Positions 1-8,440 of a stretch of 64,000 nucleotides of DNA are shown piece by piece. The DNA lies in NCBI GenBank assembly GCA_913063405.1, contig CAJXZB010000008.1, positions 33,527-97,526 on the forward strand, read 5' to 3'. The first letter of the stretch is position 1; every line of letters starts with the position of its first letter. Source of the DNA: an uncultured Ulvibacter sp. (GTDB lineage: Bacteria > Bacteroidota > Bacteroidia > Flavobacteriales > Flavobacteriaceae). The position numbers and the translations under genes were made by a program. The notes under the pieces were generated by a model. The model searched no databases. It worked only from the letters and a program-made list of their open reading frames with translations, and was not told the DNA's origin.

Positions 1-465
1 GTGGGTTATTCTGAATCCTTTTTAATAGGCCTAAAAGAGTCTTATTACATAAGTGAACATGTTAATTATGACTTCGATTTCAGAGATTTAATTCACAATC
101 CGAAGTATCTTAATCGTGAAGAGATTTTAAAACAGTTCACTGCCTTTTGTTTTCAACTTCACGAAAACCACATCAATTTTCTGGATCATTCTCCTGGTAA
201 TACCTTGGTAAAAGATAGGGGAGACGGGAAATATGATTTCTATTTGATCGACTTAAACAGAATGCGATTCGAAGTACTCGACTTAGATCAACGAATGCAT
301 AACCTACGGAGATTATGGTTGTCGAAGACGATGATTAATATTATGTCCATTGAATATGCAGCACTTTTTGGAAATGAGATAGAAGAAGTACATCGCTTAT
401 TATCTAAACATAGCAGAGCTTTTCAGAAAAAAGTGAATTCGAAGAAATTGAGAAAAAGAAAATAG
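1..465 (+). CDS. Lipopolysaccharide kinase (Kdo/WaaP/InaA-like) family protein, 5' end cut off by the window
   Basis: This is the C-terminal 154 residues of a protein-kinase-fold enzyme of the kind that phosphorylates LPS core sugars. The catalytic loop reads NHINFLDHSPGNTLV, with the expected Asp and Asn, and is followed by a metal-binding segment YLIDLNRMRF in the position of the kinase DFG motif. The tail is very basic (KKVNSKKLRKRK), suggesting membrane association. The GTG at base 1 is probably an internal codon, because the N-terminal lobe (ATP-binding Gly-rich loop and Lys) is missing. The gene converges with dapD. The family call rests on these two motifs; the exact substrate is inference. 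Confidence 0.7.
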   Translation: MGYSESFLIGLKESYYISEHVNYDFDFRDLIHNPKYLNREEILKQFTAFCFQLHENHINFLDHSPGNTLVKDRGDGKYDFYLIDLNRMRFEVLDLDQRMHNLRRLWLSKTMINIMSIEYAALFGNEIEEVHRLLSKHSRAFQKKVNSKKLRKRK

Positions 466-481
466 TTTTAAGTAACTCAAC

Positions 482-1297
482 TTATACAGCCACATTATGT
501 TCTCTTAATGCATCATTTAGTGACGTCTTTTTATTAGTACTCTCTTTTCGCTTTCCAATAATTAACGCACAGGGAACATTGTAATCACCAGCTGGGAACT
601 TTTTACTATAACTGCCAGGAATCACTACAGATCTTGCCGGAACGAGCCCTTTACGCTCTATAGGGCTGTCTCCAGTAACATCTATAATTTTTGTCGAAGC
701 GGTGAGCACCACATTTGCACCTAATACTGCTTCACGCTCTATACGAACACCTTCCACTACAATACAACGAGAACCTATAAAAGCGTTGTCTTCTATGATT
801 ACAGGAGCTGCTTGCAAAGGTTCCAAAACACCACCAATACCAACACCGCCACTTAGATGTACATTCTTACCAATCTGTGCACAACTACCCACAGTTGCCC
901 AAGTATCCACCATGGTACCTTCATCAACATACGCCCCAATATTTACATAACTAGGCATCATAATCACCCCTTTCGAAATATACGCTCCATGTCTTGCAAT
1001 GGCGTTGGGAACCACACGAATACCTTTTTCTTCATAGCCTCTTTTTAAAGGGATTTTATCGTGGTATTCAAAAATACCAGCCTCCATAGTCTCCATTTTC
1101 TGAATTGGAAAATACAAAACCACACCTTTTTTCACCCATTCATTTACTTGCCAACCTGCTGCAGTTGGTTCTGCGCAACGTAAGGATCCTTCGTCACAAA
1201 GACGAACTACTTCACGGATAGCTGCTGTGGTTTCGGGTTGAGTTAATAGAGAACGATCGTCCCAAGCTTTTTCTATGATTTGTTGTAATTCGGTCAT
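482..1297 (-). CDS. dapD: 2,3,4,5-tetrahydropyridine-2,6-dicarboxylate N-succinyltransferase
   Basis: DapD transfers succinyl from succinyl-CoA to tetrahydrodipicolinate in the lysine/diaminopimelate pathway, in the cytoplasm. The 271-aa length is normal for the family. An alpha-helical N-terminal domain (about residues 1-100) is followed by a left-handed beta-helix of hexapeptide repeats (YVNIGAYVDEGTMVDTWATVGSCAQIGKNVHLSGG, about 115-200) and the conserved end segment VPGSY-like VIPGSYSKKFPAGDYNVPCALIIGKR. The gene is monocistronic, and a TATATTTG -7 box lies 19 bases ahead of the ATG. dapB, another gene of the pathway, lies at about 50 kb in this window and is not linked to it. Confidence 0.96.
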   Translation of the reverse strand: MTELQQIIEKAWDDRSLLTQPETTAAIREVVRLCDEGSLRCAEPTAAGWQVNEWVKKGVVLYFPIQKMETMEAGIFEYHDKIPLKRGYEEKGIRVVPNAIARHGAYISKGVIMMPSYVNIGAYVDEGTMVDTWATVGSCAQIGKNVHLSGGVGIGGVLEPLQAAPVIIEDNAFIGSRCIVVEGVRIEREAVLGANVVLTASTKIIDVTGDSPIERKGLVPARSVVIPGSYSKKFPAGDYNVPCALIIGKRKESTNKKTSLNDALREHNVAV

Positions 1298-1316
1298 AAT
1301 TCTTCAGAAATTTTTA

Positions 1317-1324
1317 CAAATATA
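1317..1324 (-). promoter_or_regulatory. Bacteroidota -7 promoter box for dapD
   Basis: On the minus strand this reads TATATTTG, an exact match to the Bacteroidota sigma-A -7 consensus TAnnTTTG, 19 bases before the dapD ATG. No convincing -33 TTTG was seen. Confidence 0.5.
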
Positions 1325-1377
1325 AAACCTCACGCTCAATATAATGTCCATTTTTAGCATAGTATTTAGTAATCACT

Positions 1378-1385
1378 TATTTTTG
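1378..1385 (+). promoter_or_regulatory. Bacteroidota -7 promoter box for ruvX-def
   Basis: TATTTTTG matches TAnnTTTG exactly and ends 8 bases before the ruvX ATG. The transcript would therefore have a leader of only a few bases. Confidence 0.5.
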
Positions 1386-1393
1386 CAGCGAAA

Positions 1394-1804
1394 ATGGGAA
1401 GAATTTTAGCAATAGATTATGGTACCAAGCGAACTGGGATTGCGATTACTGACGAACTTCAGTTAATTGCTTCTGGTTTAACGACTGTATCTACCAATGA
1501 ATTGATTTCATTTTTAAGGGATTATTTTGCTTCGGAAAAAGTAGAACTGATATTGGTTGGTGAACCAACCCAGAAAGATGGGACACCCTCAGACGTCGAG
1601 GAGGAAATTCAGAAATTTTTAAAGAAGTTTTATAAGACATTTCCTGCTCTTGAAGTTAAAAGGGTGGATGAGCGATATACCAGTAAAATGGCTTTTCAGA
1701 CGATGATCGATAGCGGTTTAAAGAAAAAACAACGAAGAAATAAGGCCTTGATTGATGAAATAAGTGCCACTATAATATTACAAGAATACCTTTACAATAA
1801 ATGA
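1394..1804 (+). CDS. ruvX: Putative pre-16S rRNA nuclease / Holliday junction resolvase-like protein RuvX (YqgF)
   Basis: RuvX/YqgF proteins are RNase H-fold nucleases implicated in 5' maturation of 16S rRNA. The 136-aa size is standard. The first acidic active-site residue is in the N-terminal strand ILAIDYGTKRTGIAITD, the second region is LILVGEPTQKDGTPSDVEEEI, and the last is VDERYTSKMA. The stop codon overlaps the def start (ATGA), so the two genes are translationally coupled. A -7 box lies immediately upstream. Confidence 0.93.
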   Translation: MGRILAIDYGTKRTGIAITDELQLIASGLTTVSTNELISFLRDYFASEKVELILVGEPTQKDGTPSDVEEEIQKFLKKFYKTFPALEVKRVDERYTSKMAFQTMIDSGLKKKQRRNKALIDEISATIILQEYLYNK

Positions 1805-2397
1805 TAATGATTTTACCTATAGTAGCTTACGGCGATCCGGTTTTGCGCAAAGAATGTGCAGCAATAACTAAGGATTATCCAAAATTAGATGTTTTATTGG
1901 AGGATATGTACGAGACTATGTATGCTTCCAAGGGAGTTGGACTTGCTGCTCCTCAAATAGGGCTTCCTATCCGTTTATTTTTGGTGGATGCATCTCCCTT
2001 TTCTGAAGATGAAGAGTTGTTGGAAACGGAGCAAAATGAATTAGCTGGTTTCAAAAGAACCTTTATAAACGCACAGATTATTGACGAAAGTGGCGACGAA
2101 TGGGCTTTTAACGAAGGTTGTTTAAGTATTCCAGACGTTCGTGAGGATGTTTTTAGACAACCAGATATAGTGATTAAATATGAGGATGAAAATTTTAAGA
2201 AACACAAAGAGACTTTCTCAGGTATTATTGCTAGAATTATTCAACATGAGTATGATCATATAGAAGGAATTTTATTCACAGATAAACTATCACCACTCAA
2301 AAAACGTTTGATAAAAGGAAAACTTGCCAACATATCAAAGGGAAAAATCAGTGTTGATTATAGAATGCGTTTTCCTAAATTGAAAAAGAAACGTTAA
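1801..2397 (+). CDS. def: Peptide deformylase
   Basis: Def removes the formyl group from the N-terminal Met of nascent proteins. All three metalloenzyme motifs are present: GVGLAAPQIG (about residue 45), EGCLSIP (about 118, Cys ligand) and HEYDHIEGILF (about 160, two His ligands and catalytic Glu). The ORF opens with two nearby ATGs; the first overlaps the ruvX stop by 4 bases and the third codon ATG (MILPIV) is an equally good start. The 198-aa length, including a basic C-terminal tail, is normal for Bacteroidota type I enzymes. Confidence 0.96.
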   Translation: MIMILPIVAYGDPVLRKECAAITKDYPKLDVLLEDMYETMYASKGVGLAAPQIGLPIRLFLVDASPFSEDEELLETEQNELAGFKRTFINAQIIDESGDEWAFNEGCLSIPDVREDVFRQPDIVIKYEDENFKKHKETFSGIIARIIQHEYDHIEGILFTDKLSPLKKRLIKGKLANISKGKISVDYRMRFPKLKKKR

Positions 2398-2474
2398 CAC
2401 CTTTGGTTATTTGATTCAAACCAAAGATATTTGCCCCCCTCTTTTAGGGGAAACAGAAAATTGATTTTTAGTAT

Positions 2475-3020
2475 ATGAGCTTAGAAAAAGTATTATCCAT
2501 TTCGGGGAAACCTGGTTTATACAAGTTGACAACCCAAACACGTTCGGGTTTTTTAGCTGAATCTTTGATTGATGGAAAAAAGATAAGTGTTAGCGGAAGA
2601 CATAATGTAAGTCTGTTATCTGAAATTGCTATTTATACGCTTACTGAAGAGCTTCCTTTACGAGAAGTATTCCTGAAGATTTCTGAAAAAGAAAAAGGAG
2701 GTGAGGCAATTAATCACAAGGTTTCTAAAGACCAACTTGAGGAGTATTTTTTCTCTGTTCTGCCCGATTATGATGAGGATCGTGTATACGTCAGTGATAT
2801 TAAAAAGGTAGTGCAATGGTACAATTTACTTACTAAAAATGGCATCACAGATTTTTCTGAAACTGAAGAAGTAAATGAAGAAGATCAAGCGAAATCTAAA
2901 GCTATTGAAGCGGCTAAGGTTACTGGTGCAAAGACGAGTACACAAAAGGCTTCAGCTCCTAAAGCATCATCTGCAAAGAAAGGTGGAGCTGCTAAAAGTA
3001 CTGTTGCTAGAAAAAAGTAA
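2475..3020 (+). CDS. DUF5606 family protein with a Lys/Ala-rich C-terminal tail
   Basis: The globular part (residues 1-130) matches the Bacteroidota-specific DUF5606 family as I know it: a start MSLEKVLSISGKPGLYKL, then a beta-rich segment and VSDIKKVVQWYNLLTKNGI. Function is unknown. Residues about 140-181 form a low-complexity tail of Ala, Lys, Ser and Thr (GAKTSTQKASAPKASSAKKGG) that resembles histone H1-like nucleic-acid-binding tails; that resemblance is only compositional. The gene follows def by 77 bases and ends at a strong terminator. Confidence 0.8.
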   Translation: MSLEKVLSISGKPGLYKLTTQTRSGFLAESLIDGKKISVSGRHNVSLLSEIAIYTLTEELPLREVFLKISEKEKGGEAINHKVSKDQLEEYFFSVLPDYDEDRVYVSDIKKVVQWYNLLTKNGITDFSETEEVNEEDQAKSKAIEAAKVTGAKTSTQKASAPKASSAKKGGAAKSTVARKK

Positions 3021-3041
3021 ATTATTTTCATATACATATTT

Positions 3042-3076
3042 ATCCTGCTATCTTGTAAAAGATAGCAGGATTTTTT
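3042..3076 (+). terminator. Rho-independent terminator after the DUF5606 gene
   Basis: A perfect 13-bp stem (ATCCTGCTATCTT / AAGATAGCAGGAT) closes on the tetraloop GTAA and runs into six T. Confidence 0.9.
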
Positions 3077-3123
3077 GTTAATGGTTTTTGATAACTCTCT
3101 CGTCTGTGCACGGAGATTTCGTG

Positions 3124-3131
3124 TAGCTTTG
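3124..3131 (+). promoter_or_regulatory. Bacteroidota -7 promoter box for mazG
   Basis: TAGCTTTG matches TAnnTTTG exactly and lies 21 bases ahead of the ATG at 3153, between the terminator of the preceding unit and mazG. No clear -33 element. Confidence 0.5.
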
Positions 3132-3152
3132 TTCTAATAATAATTGCAAAAA

Positions 3153-3926
3153 ATGAACTCCAGAGAAATCCAATTAAAAGCTTTTGATCGTCTATTGACT
3201 ATTATGGATGAGTTGCGTGAGAAATGCCCTTGGGATAAGAAGCAGACTATGGAAAGCCTCAGGCATTTGACCATTGAAGAAACTTACGAGCTAGGTGATG
3301 CTATTCTTGAAAATGACTTAGATGAAATTAAAGGAGAATTGGGAGATTTACTGCTTCACATTGTGTTTTATGCCAAGATAGGTAGCGAGACCAACGAATT
3401 CGATATCGCAGATGTGGCGAATCAAATTAGTGAAAAGCTAATTTCTCGTCACCCACATATTTATGGGGACGTAAAAGTAGCCGATGAGCATGAGGTAGCT
3501 AGAAACTGGGAAAACCTAAAACTAAAAGAGGGTAAAACCAGTGTTTTAGAAGGTGTTCCAAAATCACTTCCGGCACTGGTAAAAGCAAATCGTATCCAAG
3601 ATAAGGTTGCCGGTGTAGGATTCGATTGGGAAGAACCACAACAAGTTTTTGAAAAGTTACAAGAAGAGTTGGAGGAATTGCAGCACGAGGTTTCAGAGAA
3701 TAATAAAGATAAAATTGAGGCAGAGTTTGGAGATGTTTTGTTCTCTATGATAAATTATGCAAGATTTTTAAAAGTAGATCCTGAAAATGCCTTAGAGAGG
3801 ACTAATAAGAAGTTTATAAAACGCTTTCAGTATATAGAAAGTAAAACAAAAGATTTGGGTAAGTCTATGGAGGACATGACACTAGCCCAAATGGATGTGT
3901 TTTGGGAAGAGGCGAAACAATTGTAA
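3153..3926 (+). CDS. mazG: Nucleoside triphosphate pyrophosphohydrolase MazG
   Basis: MazG hydrolyses NTPs/dNTPs to the monophosphate and PPi, cleaning nucleotide pools. The protein has the usual two tandem all-alpha MazG domains: the first with EETYELGDAILENDLDEIKGELGDLLLHIVF and the second with EEPQQVFEKLQEELEEL and EAEFGDVLFSMINYARFL, both carrying the EExxE...ExxD metal-binding pattern. The ORF track begins at a TTG at 3144, but the ATG three codons later gives the typical N-terminus MNSREIQLKAFDRLL, so I place the start at 3153 (257 aa). It converges with the methyltransferase gene. Confidence 0.94.
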   Translation: MNSREIQLKAFDRLLTIMDELREKCPWDKKQTMESLRHLTIEETYELGDAILENDLDEIKGELGDLLLHIVFYAKIGSETNEFDIADVANQISEKLISRHPHIYGDVKVADEHEVARNWENLKLKEGKTSVLEGVPKSLPALVKANRIQDKVAGVGFDWEEPQQVFEKLQEELEELQHEVSENNKDKIEAEFGDVLFSMINYARFLKVDPENALERTNKKFIKRFQYIESKTKDLGKSMEDMTLAQMDVFWEEAKQL

Positions 3927-3938
3927 TGTCTAATTTTA

Positions 3939-4568
3939 TTAAGTTTTAAAAACAATTAATCTTTTGTTAATAGTCACCCCGGAAAAACCAAAATGTTCTT
4001 TTATCCAGTTTAGACTGCTTTCGGAGTAAAATACAACATGAGTAGGATCGTTTCTATAGTTCCAGTTTTCGAATTCACTTTTTTTCGGCAATAATTGCGT
4101 CATACAATACAAATTGCCCTTGGGTTTTAACAATTTCCGAAGCAGCTCAAATTCTTTGAATGGTACGTGAAAATGCTCCATAACTTCGCAACAAATAATA
4201 AAGTCATACCTCTTTGATAAAACACTTTTATCAGGATGGAAGAAAGGATCGTACAGAGAAATGTGATATCCTTTACCTGTTAGGAGTTTGGCTATTACAG
4301 GACCGGTACCTGCACCAAAGTCTAGTCCTTTTTTTGATGGAGAATGTTTTTGAATAATAACATTGACAATGGGTGCCACAAACTGTTGATAATGCAAATC
4401 TTCTACGTCATTCTCGTGTAAGAGGTATCGTGCTTTTTCCTTAGCAATCGAAGGAAAAAATTTTGAAGGCTTAAAAAGAAGCGAACATTGATCACATTCC
4501 AAAAATAGAATATTGCCTGTCACATCATACTCTTTTAAAGATTTAGAGTGACACAATGGACAGGACAT
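3939..4568 (-). CDS. Class I SAM-dependent methyltransferase with an N-terminal zinc ribbon-like motif
   Basis: The 209-aa protein opens with CPLC and CDQC pairs (residues 3-6 and about 25-28), a likely four-Cys zinc site. A Rossmann methyltransferase domain follows, with SAM motif I GLDFGAGTGPVIAKLL (about residue 80) and a post-motif FIICCEVMEHF (about 125) that is typical of the Methyltransf_23/11 group. The substrate cannot be read from the sequence. It lies 10 bases downstream of the DUF349 gene and is probably cotranscribed with it. Confidence 0.8.
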   Translation of the reverse strand: MSCPLCHSKSLKEYDVTGNILFLECDQCSLLFKPSKFFPSIAKEKARYLLHENDVEDLHYQQFVAPIVNVIIQKHSPSKKGLDFGAGTGPVIAKLLTGKGYHISLYDPFFHPDKSVLSKRYDFIICCEVMEHFHVPFKEFELLRKLLKPKGNLYCMTQLLPKKSEFENWNYRNDPTHVVFYSESSLNWIKEHFGFSGVTINKRLIVFKT

Positions 4569-4578
4569 CTTCTATCTT

Positions 4579-6591
4579 TTATTTACGCGCAGCTCTTATT
4601 TTTGAAAGTTTGGATTTCCAAACATCAAGTTGCTCTTTATGCCGTGCTATATTTGTGTGAACATCCTTAACCATTGGGTTTTTTTCATCTACATGTTTAA
4701 AGAATCCAAGGTTGTTTTCCAATTGGCGGATTTCGTTCTTACTTTCTTCGATCTTTTTCGAAATATAGAATTGTTCGTTTTGTAATTTCCTATCATCCTC
4801 TTGAGAAACCATAGAGCTCAATTTGTTTTCAAATTTTATAAGCTCAGTTTCTTTCTTACCTAGATCTAATTTGCCAAAGAGACCATCGAGTGCTTTATTA
4901 AACTCTTGTTCGATATTTCTTTTCGAATGAGGGACTCTTCCAATTCCTTTCCAATCGTTTATTTTTGTTTTAATGGCTGCAATATCTACCTTATGATCAC
5001 CAGTTAACTCAAAGCTGGATAGACCATCCAGCATCGTTTTCTTCGTCTCGTAATGGACCAAGTCCTCTTTGTTAGCTTCATCTTTTTGGGCGTGTAGTCT
5101 ATCAAAGTAATGGTTACAAGCTCCTTTGAATTTTTTCCATATTTTATCACTATCCTTACGAGGCACATGTCCAATGGTGCGCCAATCGTTTTGGATTTTT
5201 TTCATCAACGGAGTCACAACGTCAAAATCATCACTGTCCTTATTCTCATCTGCAATATGAATAAGCTCTTGCTTCTTTTCGAGATTGGTATATTGTTCTT
5301 TCTTTTGGTTTTTGTAGAAACTATTTTTTTCGTGATTAAAGGCTCGCGTAATCTCCTTAAACTCGTTCCAAACTTCTTTTTTTTTAGTTCGTGGTACTTT
5401 GCCAGTCTCGAAATAAATATCACGAAGTTCTTGTACCTTTTTAATGGCATTTTGCCAACCTTGGTGACTTGGTTTCACACTTGTAACAACAGTTTGTATT
5501 TGGGAGATAAGATCTTTCTTTATTTTGTAGTTGTCTTCAAAAGCCGCTTCCAGCTCCTTCAAACTTTCAAAACGCTTATCGTGAATTATTTTTGTAGCCT
5601 CACTAAATTTATCCCAAACACTATCGCGATACTCTTTGGCGACTGGTCCAATTTCTTCTTTCCACATTTTATGCAGCATCTGTAACTCACGAAATGCCTT
5701 ATTAATATTTTGTTCTTGAGCGAGTTCCTCGGCACGAACGATTAGTTTTAGTTTTTGTTCTAAGTTGTGTTTGAAATCGAGGTCTCTAAATTCACGATTT
5801 AAGTGAAGGAAATCATAAAAATTCTCCACATGGTGATGGTAGGTATTCCAAACCGTATTGTATTTATCTCTAGGAATTGCTCCAGCTTGGTGCCATTTTT
5901 CCTGAATTTCCTTAAAATGTTTGTAGGTTGTATTTATATTTTCCTCAGCATTCAAGAGACCTTTTAACTCTTCAATAAGCTCATTTCGCTTGTTAAAGTT
6001 GGCCTGTAGATCATTCTTGAGAGTTTTGTAATAGGCATTGCGTTTTTCCTTATAATCAAAGTATAAGGAATTAAATTCTTTCTTATCGGGGGTTGAATAA
6101 TGAAAATCTATAATATTTCCTCCCCCAGCTAGAAACTCTTCTTTCTTATGAGTTAATTTGTCTTGAAATTTTGAGTTGAACTCGGTGCGTATCTCCTCAA
6201 CATCATGTTTAAGCTCTTTAACCGGCATCGATTTGAGAAGTTGTTGTAATTCTGAAATCAGTTCTTTTGGAGAAAGGCTGTGGTAATCTTTTTGTCCTTT
6301 TTCCTCAACATCTTCTTCATGTTCATCATCGTCTGAGGATGCAACCTCATCTTCATCTTCTGAAGCGTCAGCCACAAGTACATCTGCATCTAAATTATCG
6401 TTGCTCTTTACAGTATCTTCTTTTACAGTTTCAACTTCGTCCGAAATCACTTCAGACTTGACTATGGAGGTTTCTTCCTGAGCTTCAACAATTTCTTCTA
6501 AAGGATCTTCGATTACAGCCTTCGTTGTCTGGATTTTTTCGGGAGTAGATTTTTTTGGTTCTACAGGTTTGCTTGTTTTCTCGTCTGACAT
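4579..6591 (-). CDS. DUF349 domain-containing protein
   Basis: This 670-aa protein has a strongly acidic, low-complexity N-terminal 110 residues (EDEDEVASSDDDEHEEDVEEK) followed by about five DUF349 repeats, seen as recurring W.A.G.IPRDKYNTVWNTYHHH, GWQNAIKKVQELRD, WRTIGHVPRKDSDKIWKKFKGACNHYF and WKGIGRVPHSKRNIEQEF units. The rest is charged, helical and probably coiled coil, with a basic end. It lacks a signal peptide, so it is probably cytoplasmic. DUF349 proteins have no settled function; a role in nucleic-acid or ribosome biology is only speculation. Confidence 0.85.
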   Translation of the reverse strand: MSDEKTSKPVEPKKSTPEKIQTTKAVIEDPLEEIVEAQEETSIVKSEVISDEVETVKEDTVKSNDNLDADVLVADASEDEDEVASSDDDEHEEDVEEKGQKDYHSLSPKELISELQQLLKSMPVKELKHDVEEIRTEFNSKFQDKLTHKKEEFLAGGGNIIDFHYSTPDKKEFNSLYFDYKEKRNAYYKTLKNDLQANFNKRNELIEELKGLLNAEENINTTYKHFKEIQEKWHQAGAIPRDKYNTVWNTYHHHVENFYDFLHLNREFRDLDFKHNLEQKLKLIVRAEELAQEQNINKAFRELQMLHKMWKEEIGPVAKEYRDSVWDKFSEATKIIHDKRFESLKELEAAFEDNYKIKKDLISQIQTVVTSVKPSHQGWQNAIKKVQELRDIYFETGKVPRTKKKEVWNEFKEITRAFNHEKNSFYKNQKKEQYTNLEKKQELIHIADENKDSDDFDVVTPLMKKIQNDWRTIGHVPRKDSDKIWKKFKGACNHYFDRLHAQKDEANKEDLVHYETKKTMLDGLSSFELTGDHKVDIAAIKTKINDWKGIGRVPHSKRNIEQEFNKALDGLFGKLDLGKKETELIKFENKLSSMVSQEDDRKLQNEQFYISKKIEESKNEIRQLENNLGFFKHVDEKNPMVKDVHTNIARHKEQLDVWKSKLSKIRAARK

Positions 6592-6693
6592 TTATTTCAA
6601 TGTTAAGGTTCATTTTTATTAAGTGGTCAAGATACTAACAACTCGTGAATTACCAAAGCTGGGGTAGGGTTTTAAAGATTTTTTAAGCCAATT

Positions 6694-7425
6694 TTATGAT
6701 TTCCAGATAGACCAAGCTTTTTTCGCCTGATATTCTAACATTTTAAACCCATTAGTGACTTTTGCACCTTTGCCATATCCCATTTTTAAAAATTCAGTCT
6801 CTCTTGGGTTGTAAATAAGGTCGAAAAGCACATGATCGTCGCCAAGAAATTGATAAGGAATATTTGGGTATTCATAAATGTTTGGGAAGGTTCCCAAAGG
6901 AGTACAGTTGATGATAAGAAAATGTTTTAAAATAATATCTCGATTAAGCTGCGCGTAAGATAGATTGTCTTCAGTTTTTGTTCGGGAGACGAATCGAAAA
7001 TTAAACCCCATAGCTTCCAAAACAAAGGCCACTGCCTTTGAAGCTCCCCCAGTTCCTAAAATCAAGGCAGTTTTTTCCTTAATTGGAAGAAGATCGGATA
7101 GTGCTTTTGCAAAACCGTAATGATCTGTGTTGTAACCTACGAGCTTTCCGTCCCGTGCTATTTTAATTGTGTTTACCGCGCCTATTTTTTTAGCTTCTTT
7201 GTCTACTCTGTCTAAGAGAGGAATAACACTTTCTTTAAAGGGAATTGTGACATTAAGACCTTTAAGATTGGAGTTTTCTTTGAGTATTTCTTCGAGTATG
7301 TCGATGCAATCAACATCGAAATTTTCATAGGTATCTTGTCTGTTTTCTTGTTCGAATTTTGAGGTGAAGAAAGTTTTCGAGAATGAAAAACCAATACCCT
7401 TTCCTATAAGTCCGTATTTAGCCAT
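6694..7425 (-). CDS. aroE: Shikimate dehydrogenase
   Basis: AroE reduces 3-dehydroshikimate to shikimate with NADPH in aromatic amino-acid synthesis. The shikimate-binding segments are present: GKGIGFSFSKTFF at the N-terminus, LNVTIPFKESVIPLLD with the catalytic Lys, and YNTDHYGF with the catalytic Asp. The NADP-binding loop is ILGTGGASKAVAFVLEAMG (about residue 123), and NCTPLGTFPN follows. At 243 aa it is slightly shorter than E. coli AroE, as usual in Bacteroidota. Its first 8 bases overlap the end of the upstream DUF368 gene, so it is probably translationally coupled to it. Confidence 0.95.
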   Translation of the reverse strand: MAKYGLIGKGIGFSFSKTFFTSKFEQENRQDTYENFDVDCIDILEEILKENSNLKGLNVTIPFKESVIPLLDRVDKEAKKIGAVNTIKIARDGKLVGYNTDHYGFAKALSDLLPIKEKTALILGTGGASKAVAFVLEAMGFNFRFVSRTKTEDNLSYAQLNRDIILKHFLIINCTPLGTFPNIYEYPNIPYQFLGDDHVLFDLIYNPRETEFLKMGYGKGAKVTNGFKMLEYQAKKAWSIWKS

Positions 7426-8440
7426 TTTTGGGGAATTTCAGTTTTTGATACCATTCCAAACTAAGAACAATTATTATTCCTGCAAAAATAAAGAATATTG
7501 CGAGAAAAGTTTCGAGAGAAAATTCTGATGGAACATAGCGATCATATCCAAAAATGACTTCTCTTCCATTTGTATCAAACAACTGATTTCCGTTGTTGTC
7601 ATATTTTAAAAGTTTAAGTTTCCAAGGCCAAACCACCCCTAAAGAACCAGCGATAAAACCTATTATTACTGCATAAGTAGCTTTTTTGTACTTTTTCAAT
7701 ACGTAACCTAAAAGGTGAGATAGGGAAACCAGCCCCGCCAAAGACCCTAATGAAAAAACAACTAAAACTTTTAAGAGCTCGACTCTTTCTGGATTATCCA
7801 TGAAAGCAAAATCTCCTTGAAAGATGTTTGCAATTGTGTCGTAAAGAGCATTAACTGAGTCTACCAATAAGAGTACATAATTCCCAAGGAGTATAAGTAT
7901 AAACGACCCTGATAAGCCGGGAAGTGTCATTCCAGATACACCAATAATTCCACAGAAAAACACAAAAATTAAGTTGCTATTTTCTTTTGCAGGTTCCAAG
8001 AAACTAATGCTTATCCCAACAATAATTCCAGACAGGAGGTAGGCAATATACTTCTTATTCCATTCTCCAAAATCTTTAGCAATAAAATAGATTGAACCGA
8101 TAATCATTCCGAAGAAAGTACTCCAAACGTATAACTCATAATTTTCAATAAGGTAATCTAGTATTTTGGAAACGCTGAAATAACTTATGATCATTCCGAG
8201 GATAAGCAGGCTTAGAAACTGCCCATTTATATAGGTATAGAAACTGCTAAACCTACGATTAAAAAGAAGCCAGAACGCTTTCCGGTTAATTTTTTGAAGA
8301 GAGTATATAAACTCCTCGTAAAAACCAGCAACAAAAGCTACTACCCCTCCAGAAACACCTGGAACTTTATTTGCCGCACCCATTGTTAACCCCTTGAGTA
8401 TGAGCCAAAATCTATCGGATAACGAACGTTCTTGAGCCAT
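7418..8440 (-). CDS. DUF368 family membrane protein (PopT-type undecaprenyl-phosphate translocase family), copy 2
   Basis: DUF368 proteins are polytopic inner-membrane proteins; family members named PopT have been reported to recycle undecaprenyl phosphate across the membrane. The signature repeats of the family occur twice: GLTMGAANKVPGVSGGVVAFVAGFYEEFI near residue 15 and GVSGMTLPGLSGSFILILLGNY near 165, an internal inverted-repeat style architecture with about eight to nine membrane segments. It starts the base after the stop of the paralogous gene upstream and overlaps aroE by 8 bases. The biochemical role here is inferred from the family. Confidence 0.82.
   Translation of the reverse strand: MAQERSLSDRFWLILKGLTMGAANKVPGVSGGVVAFVAGFYEEFIYSLQKINRKAFWLLFNRRFSSFYTYINGQFLSLLILGMIISYFSVSKILDYLIENYELYVWSTFFGMIIGSIYFIAKDFGEWNKKYIAYLLSGIIVGISISFLEPAKENSNLIFVFFCGIIGVSGMTLPGLSGSFILILLGNYVLLLVDSVNALYDTIANIFQGDFAFMDNPERVELLKVLVVFSLGSLAGLVSLSHLLGYVLKKYKKATYAVIIGFIAGSLGVVWPWKLKLLKYDNNGNQLFDTNGREVIFGYDRYVPSEFSLETFLAIFFIFAGIIIVLSLEWYQKLKFPKNG

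Noticed and set aside
2403-2455. Hairpins after def (CTTTGGTT/AACCAAAG and CCCC/GGGG)
   Set aside because: Neither is followed by a T tract, and the gene order suggests read-through to DUF5606, so I do not call a terminator.
5110-5685. 191-aa plus-strand ORF inside the DUF349 gene
   Set aside because: It is the antisense shadow of a clear DUF349 coding region; its sequence is hydrophobic noise with no family features.
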